Assembly: GCA_963972525.1 (NCBI GenBank)
Contig: CAXAUZ010000008.1
Location: 62,001 to 126,000, forward strand
Reading direction: 5' to 3'
Length of the DNA stretch: 64,000 nt
From: Salinilacustrithrix sp003476595
Lineage (GTDB): Bacteria > Actinomycetota > Acidimicrobiia > Acidimicrobiales > Salinilacustritrichaceae
The position numbers were made by a program, and so were the translations under genes. Of this stretch, positions 21,855 to 29,115 are shown in pieces (the first letter of the stretch is position 1; every line of letters begins with the position of its first letter). The notes beneath the pieces were generated by a model. That model saw only the letters and a program-made list of their open reading frames with translations. It had not been told where the DNA came from and made no database searches.

Positions 21855-23034
21855 GCGCACCCCCGGCGCCCGCGTCCTCGGCGCGATCGCCGCCGGCCTC
21901 CTCGTCGGCGTCCTCGCCGCGCCCGGCGCCCTGGCCCAGACCGACGAGGTGCCGGTGGACCCGGAGGACCAGCCCGAGCAGCACCCGCCGGGGTCGTGGG
22001 ACGGGTCGAGCTTCGACGAGCCCTTCCACGAGGACGACGTCACGCTGCGCCGCGCCTCGGTCGACGTCAGCGGCACGTTGCGGTACCGCAAGACCGGTCC
22101 CGCCGACTTCATCGACGAGGTCGAGGTCCGAGTCGTGGACGACCCGGGTGACGGGCACACGCCCGGCGAGGCGTGCCCGCTGCCCGCGCCGGCCACCATC
22201 GAGGGCGACGGCCCCCGGCCCGGCTGGGACGCCGAGCAGCGCTTCGAGGTCCTCGACGTCGTGCTCCCCTGCAACGGCCGGTACCTCGTCCAGGCCGAGG
22301 GCAGCCTCGAGGACCCCGATGCCCCGGCGCACACGATGGAGCGCTCGTTCGTCGTGGCCGTCCTGCCGGAGTCCGTCACCGGCCTCGACGTCGCCCTCGA
22401 CCGCCAGGCCCGCTCCGTCACCGTCACCTTCCAGCCCCTCGACCCGGCCGACGTCGCGCCCGATGCGATCGGCTACGTCCTGGAGCGGCGCGGCCCCGCC
22501 GGCGGCGCCTTCGACGACGTCGCCGCCACCGGGCTCGACGGCGAACCGCGCTTCGTCGACCCGCTCACCGACGCGCCCGCCGGTGGCTACACCTACCGGG
22601 TCCGCTCGGTGCGCGGCGGTGCCGACGGCGAGGTCCGCTCGAGCATCATCCACACCGAGTCCGCCACGGTCAGCGTCGAGGGCGACCCGACCACCGCGAC
22701 CTCGGCACCCACCACCACGGCGCGGCGCGCCGGCGCGATCGGCGGCTCGGGCGGGCGGCGACCGGCGGTGACCCGGCCGTCGTCGACGCCTCGCCCCACC
22801 ACGGCGACCACCCTCGACACCGGCTTCGAGGACACCATCGACTACGGGGAGCGACCCGAGAGCCCCGCCACCAGCAGCGAGGAGCTGGCCGGCGACGAGC
22901 CGGTCGCCGGGCAGTCGATCGTGCAGGACGAGGCCGACGGCGTCGACGTCGCGGTCCCGGCCGCCGGCGCCCTGGTGCTGCTCGGCTGGGCCGGCCACAT
23001 CATCTACCTCAACCGGCTCGCCAAGCTCCTGTAG
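21847..23034 (+). CDS. Secreted membrane-anchored protein with fibronectin-like domain
   Basis: 395 residues. Signal peptide to about 31 (GAIAAGLLVGVLAAPGALA), an acidic strand-rich region, a fibronectin III-like segment at about 180-275 (VTGLDVALDRQARSVTVTFQ, GYVLERRG, YTYRVRSVRGG), a Thr/Pro/Arg-rich stalk, and a C-terminal membrane helix (AAGALVLLGWAGHIIYLN) with short basic tail. No LPxTG. ATG within the sortase 3' end, so co-expressed; perhaps an accessory of the surface protein. Family not recognised. Confidence 0.7.
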   Translation: MPERTPGARVLGAIAAGLLVGVLAAPGALAQTDEVPVDPEDQPEQHPPGSWDGSSFDEPFHEDDVTLRRASVDVSGTLRYRKTGPADFIDEVEVRVVDDPGDGHTPGEACPLPAPATIEGDGPRPGWDAEQRFEVLDVVLPCNGRYLVQAEGSLEDPDAPAHTMERSFVVAVLPESVTGLDVALDRQARSVTVTFQPLDPADVAPDAIGYVLERRGPAGGAFDDVAATGLDGEPRFVDPLTDAPAGGYTYRVRSVRGGADGEVRSSIIHTESATVSVEGDPTTATSAPTTTARRAGAIGGSGGRRPAVTRPSSTPRPTTATTLDTGFEDTIDYGERPESPATSSEELAGDEPVAGQSIVQDEADGVDVAVPAAGALVLLGWAGHIIYLNRLAKLL

Positions 23035-25405
23035 GCGACGCGCCCGCGACCACCGGGTCCAGGCCGCTGAGCGCGGCGAGCAGGCGCAGGGCGCCGACCT
23101 TGTCGAGCGGCTCGTTGCCGTTGCCGCACTTGGGCGACTGCACGCACGACGGGCAGCCGTCCCGGCACGAGCAGGCGGCGATGACCTGGGCCGTGGCTTC
23201 GAGGTGGCGCTCGGCCACCTCGAAGCCGAGCTCGGCGATGCCCGCACCCCCCGGGTAGCCGTCGTAGATGACGATGGTGGGGGCGCCGGTGTCCACGTGG
23301 CGAGCGGTGGACACGCCCCCGACGTCCCAGCGGTCGCAGATCGCGAACAGGGGCAGCACGCCGATGGCGGCGTGCTCCGCCGCGTGGAGCACACCCGGCC
23401 ACGCATCGGGGACGAGCCCGAGGCCGGCGAGCAGCTCCTCGGGCACCACCTGCCAGACCCCCCGGGTCTCGAGCGTGCTCGGCGGCAGGTCGAGGCCGAC
23501 CCGCTCGATGCGCTCACCCGAGGCCGCGTCCTTGCGCTCGTAGCCGGTGACGCGGGTGGTGACTCGGATCGGCCCGACCGCGAGGTGCACCGGACCGACC
23601 GCCCGGGACCGGTCCTCGCCGAGGATGCGCAGGTCCATGCGGGTGATGGCCGTGGTCCAGGTGCTGCCGTCGTCGGGGACGACGACCGCGCGGGCCCCGT
23701 CCAGGTCGAGCTCGACGACCCGGTGGTGGCGGCCGGCGTGGACGTAGACGGCACCCTCGTGGACGACCTCGCCGGCCCGGCCCCGATCCACGGTGCCCAC
23801 GGGCGTGCCGTCGGGGGTCACGATCTTGACCTGGCCCGGCGACCCGGAGCGCAGGCCCACCCCGTCGACCGGCCAGCCGCCGCCGGTCCACACCGCCACC
23901 GGGGAGTCCGCCGACACCCGGCGCCGCCGCCCACGCCCGCCGGCCGTGCCCACGCCCGGCGGGCGCACGATCAGCTCGCCGCTGCCCGCCAACCGGCACA
24001 CCCCCTCGTCCAGCAGGCCCGGCCAGTAGCGGGCGTCGTCGTGGGTGAGGGGCAGCTCGAAGGCGGCGCAGCGCAGGTGGGGGTCGGCGACGAAGGGGTT
24101 GGCCGGGTTGATGACCGCCGGCTCGGGCGGGCGGGTGAAGAGCTCCTCGGGGTGGGCGGCGATCCACTGGTCGAGCTGGTCGGCCCCGCACACGAGCACG
24201 GCCAGCGACTCCTGCTGGCGGCGGCCGGCCCGACCGACGCGCTGCCACAGGGAGGCGACGGTGCCGGGGAAGCCGTCGAGCACGCAGGCGTCGAGGCCCT
24301 CCAGGTCGATGCCGAGCTCGAGGGCGGAGGTGGTGACCACGGCGTCGAGCTCGCCCGCGGCCAGGGCGGCCTCGATCTCGTGGCGCTCCTCGGTGAGGAA
24401 GCCGCCGCGGTAGGCCGCCACGCGACCCCGCCGCGAGGCCGGCACCTGGCGGCGGACCCGGTCGGCCACCAGCTCGGTGGAGCGTCGGCTGGGGCAGAAT
24501 CCGATCGTGCGGCGCTCGGCCCGGACGAGGTCGGCGACCAGCCCGGCCGCCTCCCCGTGGGTCGAGGCGCGGGTGCCGGTGTCCTCGTCGAGGACCGGCG
24601 GGTTCCAGATGGCCACGACCCGCTCCCCCGACGGCGAGCCGTCGTCGGTGACGGCGGTGACGTCCACGCCCGTGAGCGCGGATGCCAGCGCCGCCGGCTC
24701 GCCGATGGTGGCCGAGGAGCAGATGAACACGGGATCGGCCCCGTAGTGGGCGGCGACGCGACGCAGCCGTCGCAGCACGTGGGCGACGTGGGAGCCGAAG
24801 ATGCCCCGGAACAGGTGCAGCTCGTCGACCACGACGTAGCGCAGGCGGGACAGGAACCGCATCCACCCGGCGTGGTGCGGGAGGATCCCGCAGTGGAGCA
24901 TCTCGGGGTTGGTGAGGACCACGCTGGCGCTGCGACGGGCATCGCCCCGCTCGGCTCGGCCCGTGTCGCCGTCGTAGGTGGCGGCCTGCACGCCCGGCAG
25001 GTCGAGCGCACGGAGCTGGTCCTGGGCCAGCGCCTTGGTGGGGAACAGGCACAGCGCTGTGCCCGGGCGGATCGGGGCCGCGGCGGCCTCGCCGATCGCG
25101 GCCTGGTAGATCAGGGACTTGCCCGACGAGGTGCTCGTCGCGGTGACGACCGAGCGGCCGGCGCGGACGAGGTCGAGCGCCTCGGCCTGGTGGGTGTAGA
25201 GGCGCTCCACGCCGAGGCGCGCCGCGACGGCGGGCGGGAGCGGCGTGGCCAGGTCGGCCCACCGGGGCTCGGTGGCGGGCAGGCGCTCGACGTGGACCAG
25301 GCGGCCCGCATCGGGCAGGTGCGGACCGTCGCGGTCGAGGAGCAGGTCGGCGCGGCGGCGCACGAGCGACTCGAGGTCGCTGGGATCGGAGCGATCACCG
25401 GCCAC
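23009..25405 (-). CDS. DEAD/DEAH-box helicase with C-terminal DUF1998 zinc domain (MrfA/YprA-like)
   Basis: 798 residues. Walker A TSTSSGKSL, Walker B VVDELHLFRG (DELH in place of DEAH/DEVH), motif III SSATI, motif VI QRVGRAGR. C-terminal DUF1998 carries CSCRDGCPSC and CGNG, the four-cysteine zinc site of the MrfA/Hrq1 group; B. subtilis MrfA acts in mitomycin C repair. The start is set at GTG 25405, 7 nt after TACGCT, rather than at the upstream GTG/ATG. Its 3' end overlaps the convergent upstream gene by 26 bp. Confidence 0.9.
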   Translation of the reverse strand: MAGDRSDPSDLESLVRRRADLLLDRDGPHLPDAGRLVHVERLPATEPRWADLATPLPPAVAARLGVERLYTHQAEALDLVRAGRSVVTATSTSSGKSLIYQAAIGEAAAAPIRPGTALCLFPTKALAQDQLRALDLPGVQAATYDGDTGRAERGDARRSASVVLTNPEMLHCGILPHHAGWMRFLSRLRYVVVDELHLFRGIFGSHVAHVLRRLRRVAAHYGADPVFICSSATIGEPAALASALTGVDVTAVTDDGSPSGERVVAIWNPPVLDEDTGTRASTHGEAAGLVADLVRAERRTIGFCPSRRSTELVADRVRRQVPASRRGRVAAYRGGFLTEERHEIEAALAAGELDAVVTTSALELGIDLEGLDACVLDGFPGTVASLWQRVGRAGRRQQESLAVLVCGADQLDQWIAAHPEELFTRPPEPAVINPANPFVADPHLRCAAFELPLTHDDARYWPGLLDEGVCRLAGSGELIVRPPGVGTAGGRGRRRRVSADSPVAVWTGGGWPVDGVGLRSGSPGQVKIVTPDGTPVGTVDRGRAGEVVHEGAVYVHAGRHHRVVELDLDGARAVVVPDDGSTWTTAITRMDLRILGEDRSRAVGPVHLAVGPIRVTTRVTGYERKDAASGERIERVGLDLPPSTLETRGVWQVVPEELLAGLGLVPDAWPGVLHAAEHAAIGVLPLFAICDRWDVGGVSTARHVDTGAPTIVIYDGYPGGAGIAELGFEVAERHLEATAQVIAACSCRDGCPSCVQSPKCGNGNEPLDKVGALRLLAALSGLDPVVAGASPTGAWRAG

Positions 25406-25412
25406 GTCGGCG

Positions 25413-25418
25413 AGCGTA
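25413..25418 (-). promoter_or_regulatory. -10 element of a leaderless promoter (helicase)
   Basis: TACGCT on the minus strand, 7 nt before GTG 25405. Confidence 0.5.
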
Positions 25419-25499
25419 CGCCCCCACCCCGACATCACGACAGGCCTGTAGTTCCACGCCTGTGATCCGCCGGCCTGCAGCCGACCGGGCGTCGACCGG

Positions 25500-25505
25500 T
25501 AGCGT
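25500..25505 (+). promoter_or_regulatory. -10 element of a near-leaderless promoter (STAS/HATPase operon)
   Basis: TAGCGT, 10 nt before ATG 25516. Confidence 0.55.
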
Positions 25506-25515
25506 GGTCGACTGC

Positions 25516-25860
25516 ATGGAGCTGGAGATCCCTGACACCGACGTCGACGGCTGGACCGTCGTTGCGGCCTCCGGCGAGATCGACGTCGCCACCGCGCCCG
25601 TCCTGCGCGATCAGCTGACCGACCTCGTCGAGGCGGGTTCGACGCGCCTCGTCGTGGACCTCGAGGACGTCGACTTCATCGACTCCACCGGTCTCGGCGT
25701 GCTGGTCGGCGGGGTCCGCCGGGCCCGGGCCGAGGACGGCGACCTCCGGCTGGTGTGCACGAACACCCGGATCCTGAAGGTCTTCGAGGCCACCGGCCTG
25801 GACGAGGTCTTCACGATCGGTTCGACGGTGGACGATGCCGTCGCGGCCGAGGCCCAGTAG
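25516..25860 (+). CDS. STAS-domain anti-sigma factor antagonist (RsbV/SpoIIAA-like)
   Basis: 114 residues, a single STAS domain. GEIDVATAPVLRDQL and DFIDSTGLGVL are canonical; Ser57 in DSTG is the phosphorylation site by which the partner kinase inactivates the protein. Ser57 is intact. ATG 25516 fits the -10 and begins the domain. Gene order antagonist then anti-sigma kinase matches rsbV-rsbW, but no sigma gene follows; the cognate SpoIIE-type phosphatase may be that at 42.1 kb. Confidence 0.9.
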   Translation: MELEIPDTDVDGWTVVAASGEIDVATAPVLRDQLTDLVEAGSTRLVVDLEDVDFIDSTGLGVLVGGVRRARAEDGDLRLVCTNTRILKVFEATGLDEVFTIGSTVDDAVAAEAQ

Positions 25861-25869
25861 GCGAGCGCG

Positions 25870-26304
25870 GTGGCCGAGATCGTCCTCGAGATCCCCCCTC
25901 GGCTGGACTACCTCGCCGTCGTCAGGCTCGTCGTCGCCACCGCCGCCTCCCTCGACCCGCCGCTGCCGGACTCGCGCCTCGACGACCTGCGGCTCGCCGT
26001 CACCGAGGCCTGCAGCAACGCCATCAAGGCGCACCGGCCCGAGGCCGCCGACCAGCCCGTCGTCATCTCCTGCCACCTGGACGAGGACCTCTTCCGGGTC
26101 CGGATCCGCGACCGTGGCCCCGGCTTCGACCCGGATGCCCTCACCCGCCTCCCCGACCCGACCGACCCCAACCGGCTGCATCACGAGTCCGGGCTCGGCA
26201 TCCCCCTGATCAAGGTCCTCACCGACGACGTCACCTTCGAGCCAGCCGGCGACGGGACGATCGTCTCCATGACCCTCAAGCGTCCCACCGCCCCGCCGAT
26301 CTGA
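25870..26304 (+). CDS. Anti-sigma regulatory factor / serine kinase (RsbW-like HATPase)
   Basis: 144 residues, GHKL ATPase fold. N box EACSNAIKAH (46-55), G1 box RDRGPGFD, G2 box SGLGIPLIK. These bind Mg-ATP to phosphorylate the STAS partner. GTG start 9 nt behind the antagonist gene. Probably binds a sigma factor when the antagonist is phosphorylated. Confidence 0.9.
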   Translation: MAEIVLEIPPRLDYLAVVRLVVATAASLDPPLPDSRLDDLRLAVTEACSNAIKAHRPEAADQPVVISCHLDEDLFRVRIRDRGPGFDPDALTRLPDPTDPNRLHHESGLGIPLIKVLTDDVTFEPAGDGTIVSMTLKRPTAPPI

Positions 26305-26355
26305 GCAGCCCCCGCTGCCGGATCCCCTGGGCGCCCGTGCCCCCGAGGAACACCC

Positions 26356-27810
26356 ATGTCCGAACGCCGTCTCACCACCATGCGCCGCCCCACGTGGAGC
26401 GAGCAGGACACCTTCGTCCCGCGCCTGTTCGTCCGCCCGTTCCAGCGCTTCATGCACGCCGAGGCCGGTGGTGCGGTGTTCATGCTGGCGGCTGCCGTCG
26501 CCGCGCTGCTCTGGGCCAACTCCCCCTGGCACCACGCGCAGGAGACGCTCTGGAGCACCGACCTCTCCATCCACCTCGGGGGCCTGGCCCACCTCGACCT
26601 CACCCTCGAGCAGTGGGTCAACGACGCCCTGATGGCCATCTTCTTCTTCGTGGTCGGCCTCGAGATCAAGCGCGAGCTGGTCCACGGCGAGCTGCGGGAC
26701 CCGAAGAAGGCGGCGCTGCCGGCCATCGCCGCGGTCGGCGGCATGCTCGTCCCGGCCGCCATCTTCATGACGCTGAACGCCGGCACCAGCGGGTTCGACG
26801 GCTGGGGCGTACCCATGGCCACCGACATCGCCTTCGCCGTCGCCGTCGTGAGCCTGGTCGGCAACCGGGTGCCCGCGGCCGCGAAGGTCTTCCTCCTCAC
26901 GCTGGCCATCGCCGACGACATCGGGGCGATCCTCGTGATCGCGATCTTCTACACGTCGAAGCTCAGCCTCGGGTGGCTGGCCATCGCCCTCGCCACCCTC
27001 GCCGTGGCCGAGATCTGCAAGCGCCAGCACGTGCGCGCCCTGCCCGTCTACTTCGGCCTGGCGATCTTCGCCTGGTACGCGTTCCACGAGACCGGGGTCC
27101 ACGCCACCCTCGCCGGCGTCATCCTCGGCCTGCTCACGCCGGCGTGGCCGTTCTACAACCCGGAGAACTTCTCCGAGGACATGTCGTCGCTGCTCGGCCA
27201 CGGGACGGCGCTGGACTCCATCGAGCAGAACCTGGAGCAGTCACGGGGCAGCAGCACCTACGACGACGAGAGCTACGACGAGGCCACCTCGAGGTTGTCG
27301 GAGATGGAGCGGCTCGTGGCCGAGACGCAGTCTCCCCTCGACCGGCTCGAGAACAAGCTCCACCTCTGGGTCGCCTTCCTCATCGTGCCCCTGTTCGCCT
27401 TCGCGAACGCGGGCGTGCGGCTCTCCGACGAGGCACTCGACGGGTTGGCCTCCAACCGGGTCGTGCTCGGCATCGTCGCCGGCCTCGTCGTCGGCAAGAC
27501 GGTGGGGGTGTTCAGCTTCACGCTGCTCGGACAGAAGCTCGGGCTCGGCACGCTGCCCGCCGGGGTCACCCAGCGCATGGTGCTCGGCCTGGCGATGACC
27601 GCGGGCGTCGGCTTCACCGTCGCGCTGTTCATCGCGTCGCTGGCCTACGCGCCGGGGAGCCTGGCCACGGACTCGGCCAAGATCGGCATCCTCGCCGGCA
27701 GCGTCATCGCAGGCCTGCTCGGCTACGCCTTCCTGCGGTCCGGGCCGAGCCCGGACGCCGGCGACGACCCCGGACGGGTCAGCGAGCCGGCACCCGCGCT
27801 CGTCGACTGA
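26356..27810 (+). CDS. nhaA: Na+/H+ antiporter NhaA
   Basis: 484 residues. GAVFMLAAAVAALLWANSPW (helix 1), the ion-binding aspartates in LAIADDIGAILVIAIFY, and ATDIAFAVAVVSLVG identify NhaA. Longer than the 388-residue E. coli protein because of a polar segment at about 270-335 (acidic, Ser/Glu rich) between helices and a C-terminal acidic tail; similar insertions are common in actinobacterial NhaA. GAGGAA lies 7 nt before ATG. It exports Na+ at alkaline pH or salt stress. Confidence 0.93.
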   Translation: MSERRLTTMRRPTWSEQDTFVPRLFVRPFQRFMHAEAGGAVFMLAAAVAALLWANSPWHHAQETLWSTDLSIHLGGLAHLDLTLEQWVNDALMAIFFFVVGLEIKRELVHGELRDPKKAALPAIAAVGGMLVPAAIFMTLNAGTSGFDGWGVPMATDIAFAVAVVSLVGNRVPAAAKVFLLTLAIADDIGAILVIAIFYTSKLSLGWLAIALATLAVAEICKRQHVRALPVYFGLAIFAWYAFHETGVHATLAGVILGLLTPAWPFYNPENFSEDMSSLLGHGTALDSIEQNLEQSRGSSTYDDESYDEATSRLSEMERLVAETQSPLDRLENKLHLWVAFLIVPLFAFANAGVRLSDEALDGLASNRVVLGIVAGLVVGKTVGVFSFTLLGQKLGLGTLPAGVTQRMVLGLAMTAGVGFTVALFIASLAYAPGSLATDSAKIGILAGSVIAGLLGYAFLRSGPSPDAGDDPGRVSEPAPALVD

Positions 27811-27874
27811 ACCCGCACCTCCCGTCATGCATCTGTCATGAGATCGGACTTTTCCCCCACTTTTCGGACAGTGC

Positions 27875-27903
27875 TTGTCATGAGGGCGTCACGCTTGTAA
27901 TGT
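27875..27903 (+). promoter_or_regulatory. Strong promoter without a protein gene downstream
   Basis: TTGTCA (-35, 27875-27880), 17 nt, TAATGT (-10, 27898-27903), in an AT-rich island. The 9-mer TGTCATGAG occurs here and at 27834-27842. On the plus strand only a structured region and a terminator hairpin follow before the convergent recR gene. Confidence 0.6.
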
Positions 27904-27909
27904 GAACGC

Positions 27910-28071
27910 AACGTCGGATCGACGCAGGGCCTCGGCCCGGTCCCCGACCTCCACCCTCCCCGGGCATCGGGTGCTGGGCGGTTCGCACCGCCCGCCCGCC
28001 TCCGTCCAGCGGTCGATGCCCGGGTTGGAACTGCCTCACCGGCCCGGTCCCTCTCCCTGACCGGGCCGGTG
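27910..28071 (+). ncRNA. Candidate structured small RNA
   Basis: About 160 nt between a strong promoter and a terminator-like hairpin. Helices seen: CGTCG/CGACG, GGGC/GCCC, a perfect 11-bp closing stem CCCGGGCATCG (27959) with CGATGCCCGGG (28014) enclosing GGGCGGT/ACCGCCC with loop TCGC, and the terminal 12-bp hairpin. No open frame of use. I cannot match it to 6S, RNase P, tmRNA or a riboswitch. Confidence 0.5.
28037..28071. terminator. Bidirectional terminator hairpin between candidate sRNA and recR
   Basis: CACCGGCCCGGT and ACCGGGCCGGTG, perfect 12-bp stem, 11-nt pyrimidine-rich loop, 12 nt downstream of the recR stop on the minus strand. Confidence 0.75.
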
Positions 28072-28083
28072 TCGCGTCCGCCG

Positions 28084-28683
28084 TCAGGCGTCGACGTCGC
28101 GCCGGCCCTCGAGGGCGCGGCCGAGCGTGAGCTCGTCGGCGTACTCGAGGTCCCCGCCGACCGGGAGCCCGCTGGCGATGCGGGTCACCCGCACGCCGAG
28201 CGGCTTCAGCAGCCGGGCCAGGTACATGGCCGTGGTGTCGCCCTCGAGGTTCGGGTTGGTGCACAGGATGACCTCGACGACGGCGTCGCTGTCGATGCGG
28301 GCCAGCAGCTCTCGCACCTTGAGCTGGTCGGGACCGACGCCCTCCATCGGGTTGATGGCCCCGCCGAGCACGTGGTACCGGCCACGGAAGCCGCCGGTTC
28401 GCTCCACCGACACGATGTCCCGGGGCTCCTCGACGACGCAGACGAGGGTGGCGTCGCGCCGGGCGTCCGCGCAGATCTGGCAGCGCGGCGCCTCGGACAG
28501 GTTGTGGCACACCTCGCAGAACCGGACGCGCTCCTTGGCCGTGACCACCGCCGAGGCGAGCGCGAGCGCGTCCTCCTTGGGCACCTTGAGCAGGTGGTAG
28601 GCGATGCGCTGCGCGGACTTCGGCCCGACGCCCGGCAGGCGCCCGAGCTGATCGATCAGGTTCTGGACCGCGTCGGCGTGCAC
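28084..28683 (-). CDS. recR: Recombination mediator RecR
   Basis: 199 residues. Helix-hairpin-helix LPGVGPKSAQRIAYHLL (16-32), zinc finger Cys56, Cys59, Cys68, Cys71, Toprim domain from residue 80 (VVEEPRDIVSVERTGGFRGRYHVLGG), and the C-terminal Walker B-like segment. Loads RecA at gaps with RecO. Last gene of dnaX-ybaB-recR, the classical order; 6 nt behind ybaB. Confidence 0.96.
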   Translation of the reverse strand: MHADAVQNLIDQLGRLPGVGPKSAQRIAYHLLKVPKEDALALASAVVTAKERVRFCEVCHNLSEAPRCQICADARRDATLVCVVEEPRDIVSVERTGGFRGRYHVLGGAINPMEGVGPDQLKVRELLARIDSDAVVEVILCTNPNLEGDTTAMYLARLLKPLGVRVTRIASGLPVGGDLEYADELTLGRALEGRRDVDA

Positions 28684-28689
28684 CCGCGC

Positions 28690-29115
28690 TCAGGCCCCGT
28701 CGTCGCGCTCGTCGCCGGGCTGGTCGTCCGGGCCGCCGAGGAGGCCGCCGAGCATGGCGGACGGGTCGAACCCGCCCATCGCCTGGGCGTGCACGCGAGC
28801 GGCCTGGGCATGCACGTCGCGCAGGGCGGCGAGCACCAGGTCCTCGAGGCCCTCGACGTCGTCTGGGTCCACCACCGCCGGGTCGATGTGCACGGCGAGG
28901 ACCTCGCCACCAGCGGTCGCCCGGACGCGGACCATGCCACCGCCGGCGGTGCCCTCGACCTCCTGCTCGGCCGCGGCCTGGCTGGCGCTCATCGCTGCCT
29001 GGGCCTGGGCGAACAGGTCACCGAGGCCGCCACCCCCGCCGCCTCCGAGCCCGCCCAGCAGTCCGCCGATGTCGGGGAGGCCGCCACCGGCCGCGTCGGG
29101 GTTCTGGTCGCTCAT
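28690..29115 (-). CDS. ybaB: YbaB/EbfC family nucleoid-associated protein
   Basis: 141 residues. Core at about 35-110: LFAQAQAAMSASQAAAEQEVEGTAGGGMVRVRATAGGEV then VVDPDDVEGLEDLVLAALRDVHAQA, the tweezer-shaped dimeric DNA-binding fold. The N-terminus has a glycine-rich run (GGLGGGGGGGLGDL) and the C-terminus an acidic tail, both extra to the usual 105-residue family. ATGA overlap with dnaX. Confidence 0.92.
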   Translation of the reverse strand: MSDQNPDAAGGGLPDIGGLLGGLGGGGGGGLGDLFAQAQAAMSASQAAAEQEVEGTAGGGMVRVRATAGGEVLAVHIDPAVVDPDDVEGLEDLVLAALRDVHAQAARVHAQAMGGFDPSAMLGGLLGGPDDQPGDERDDGA

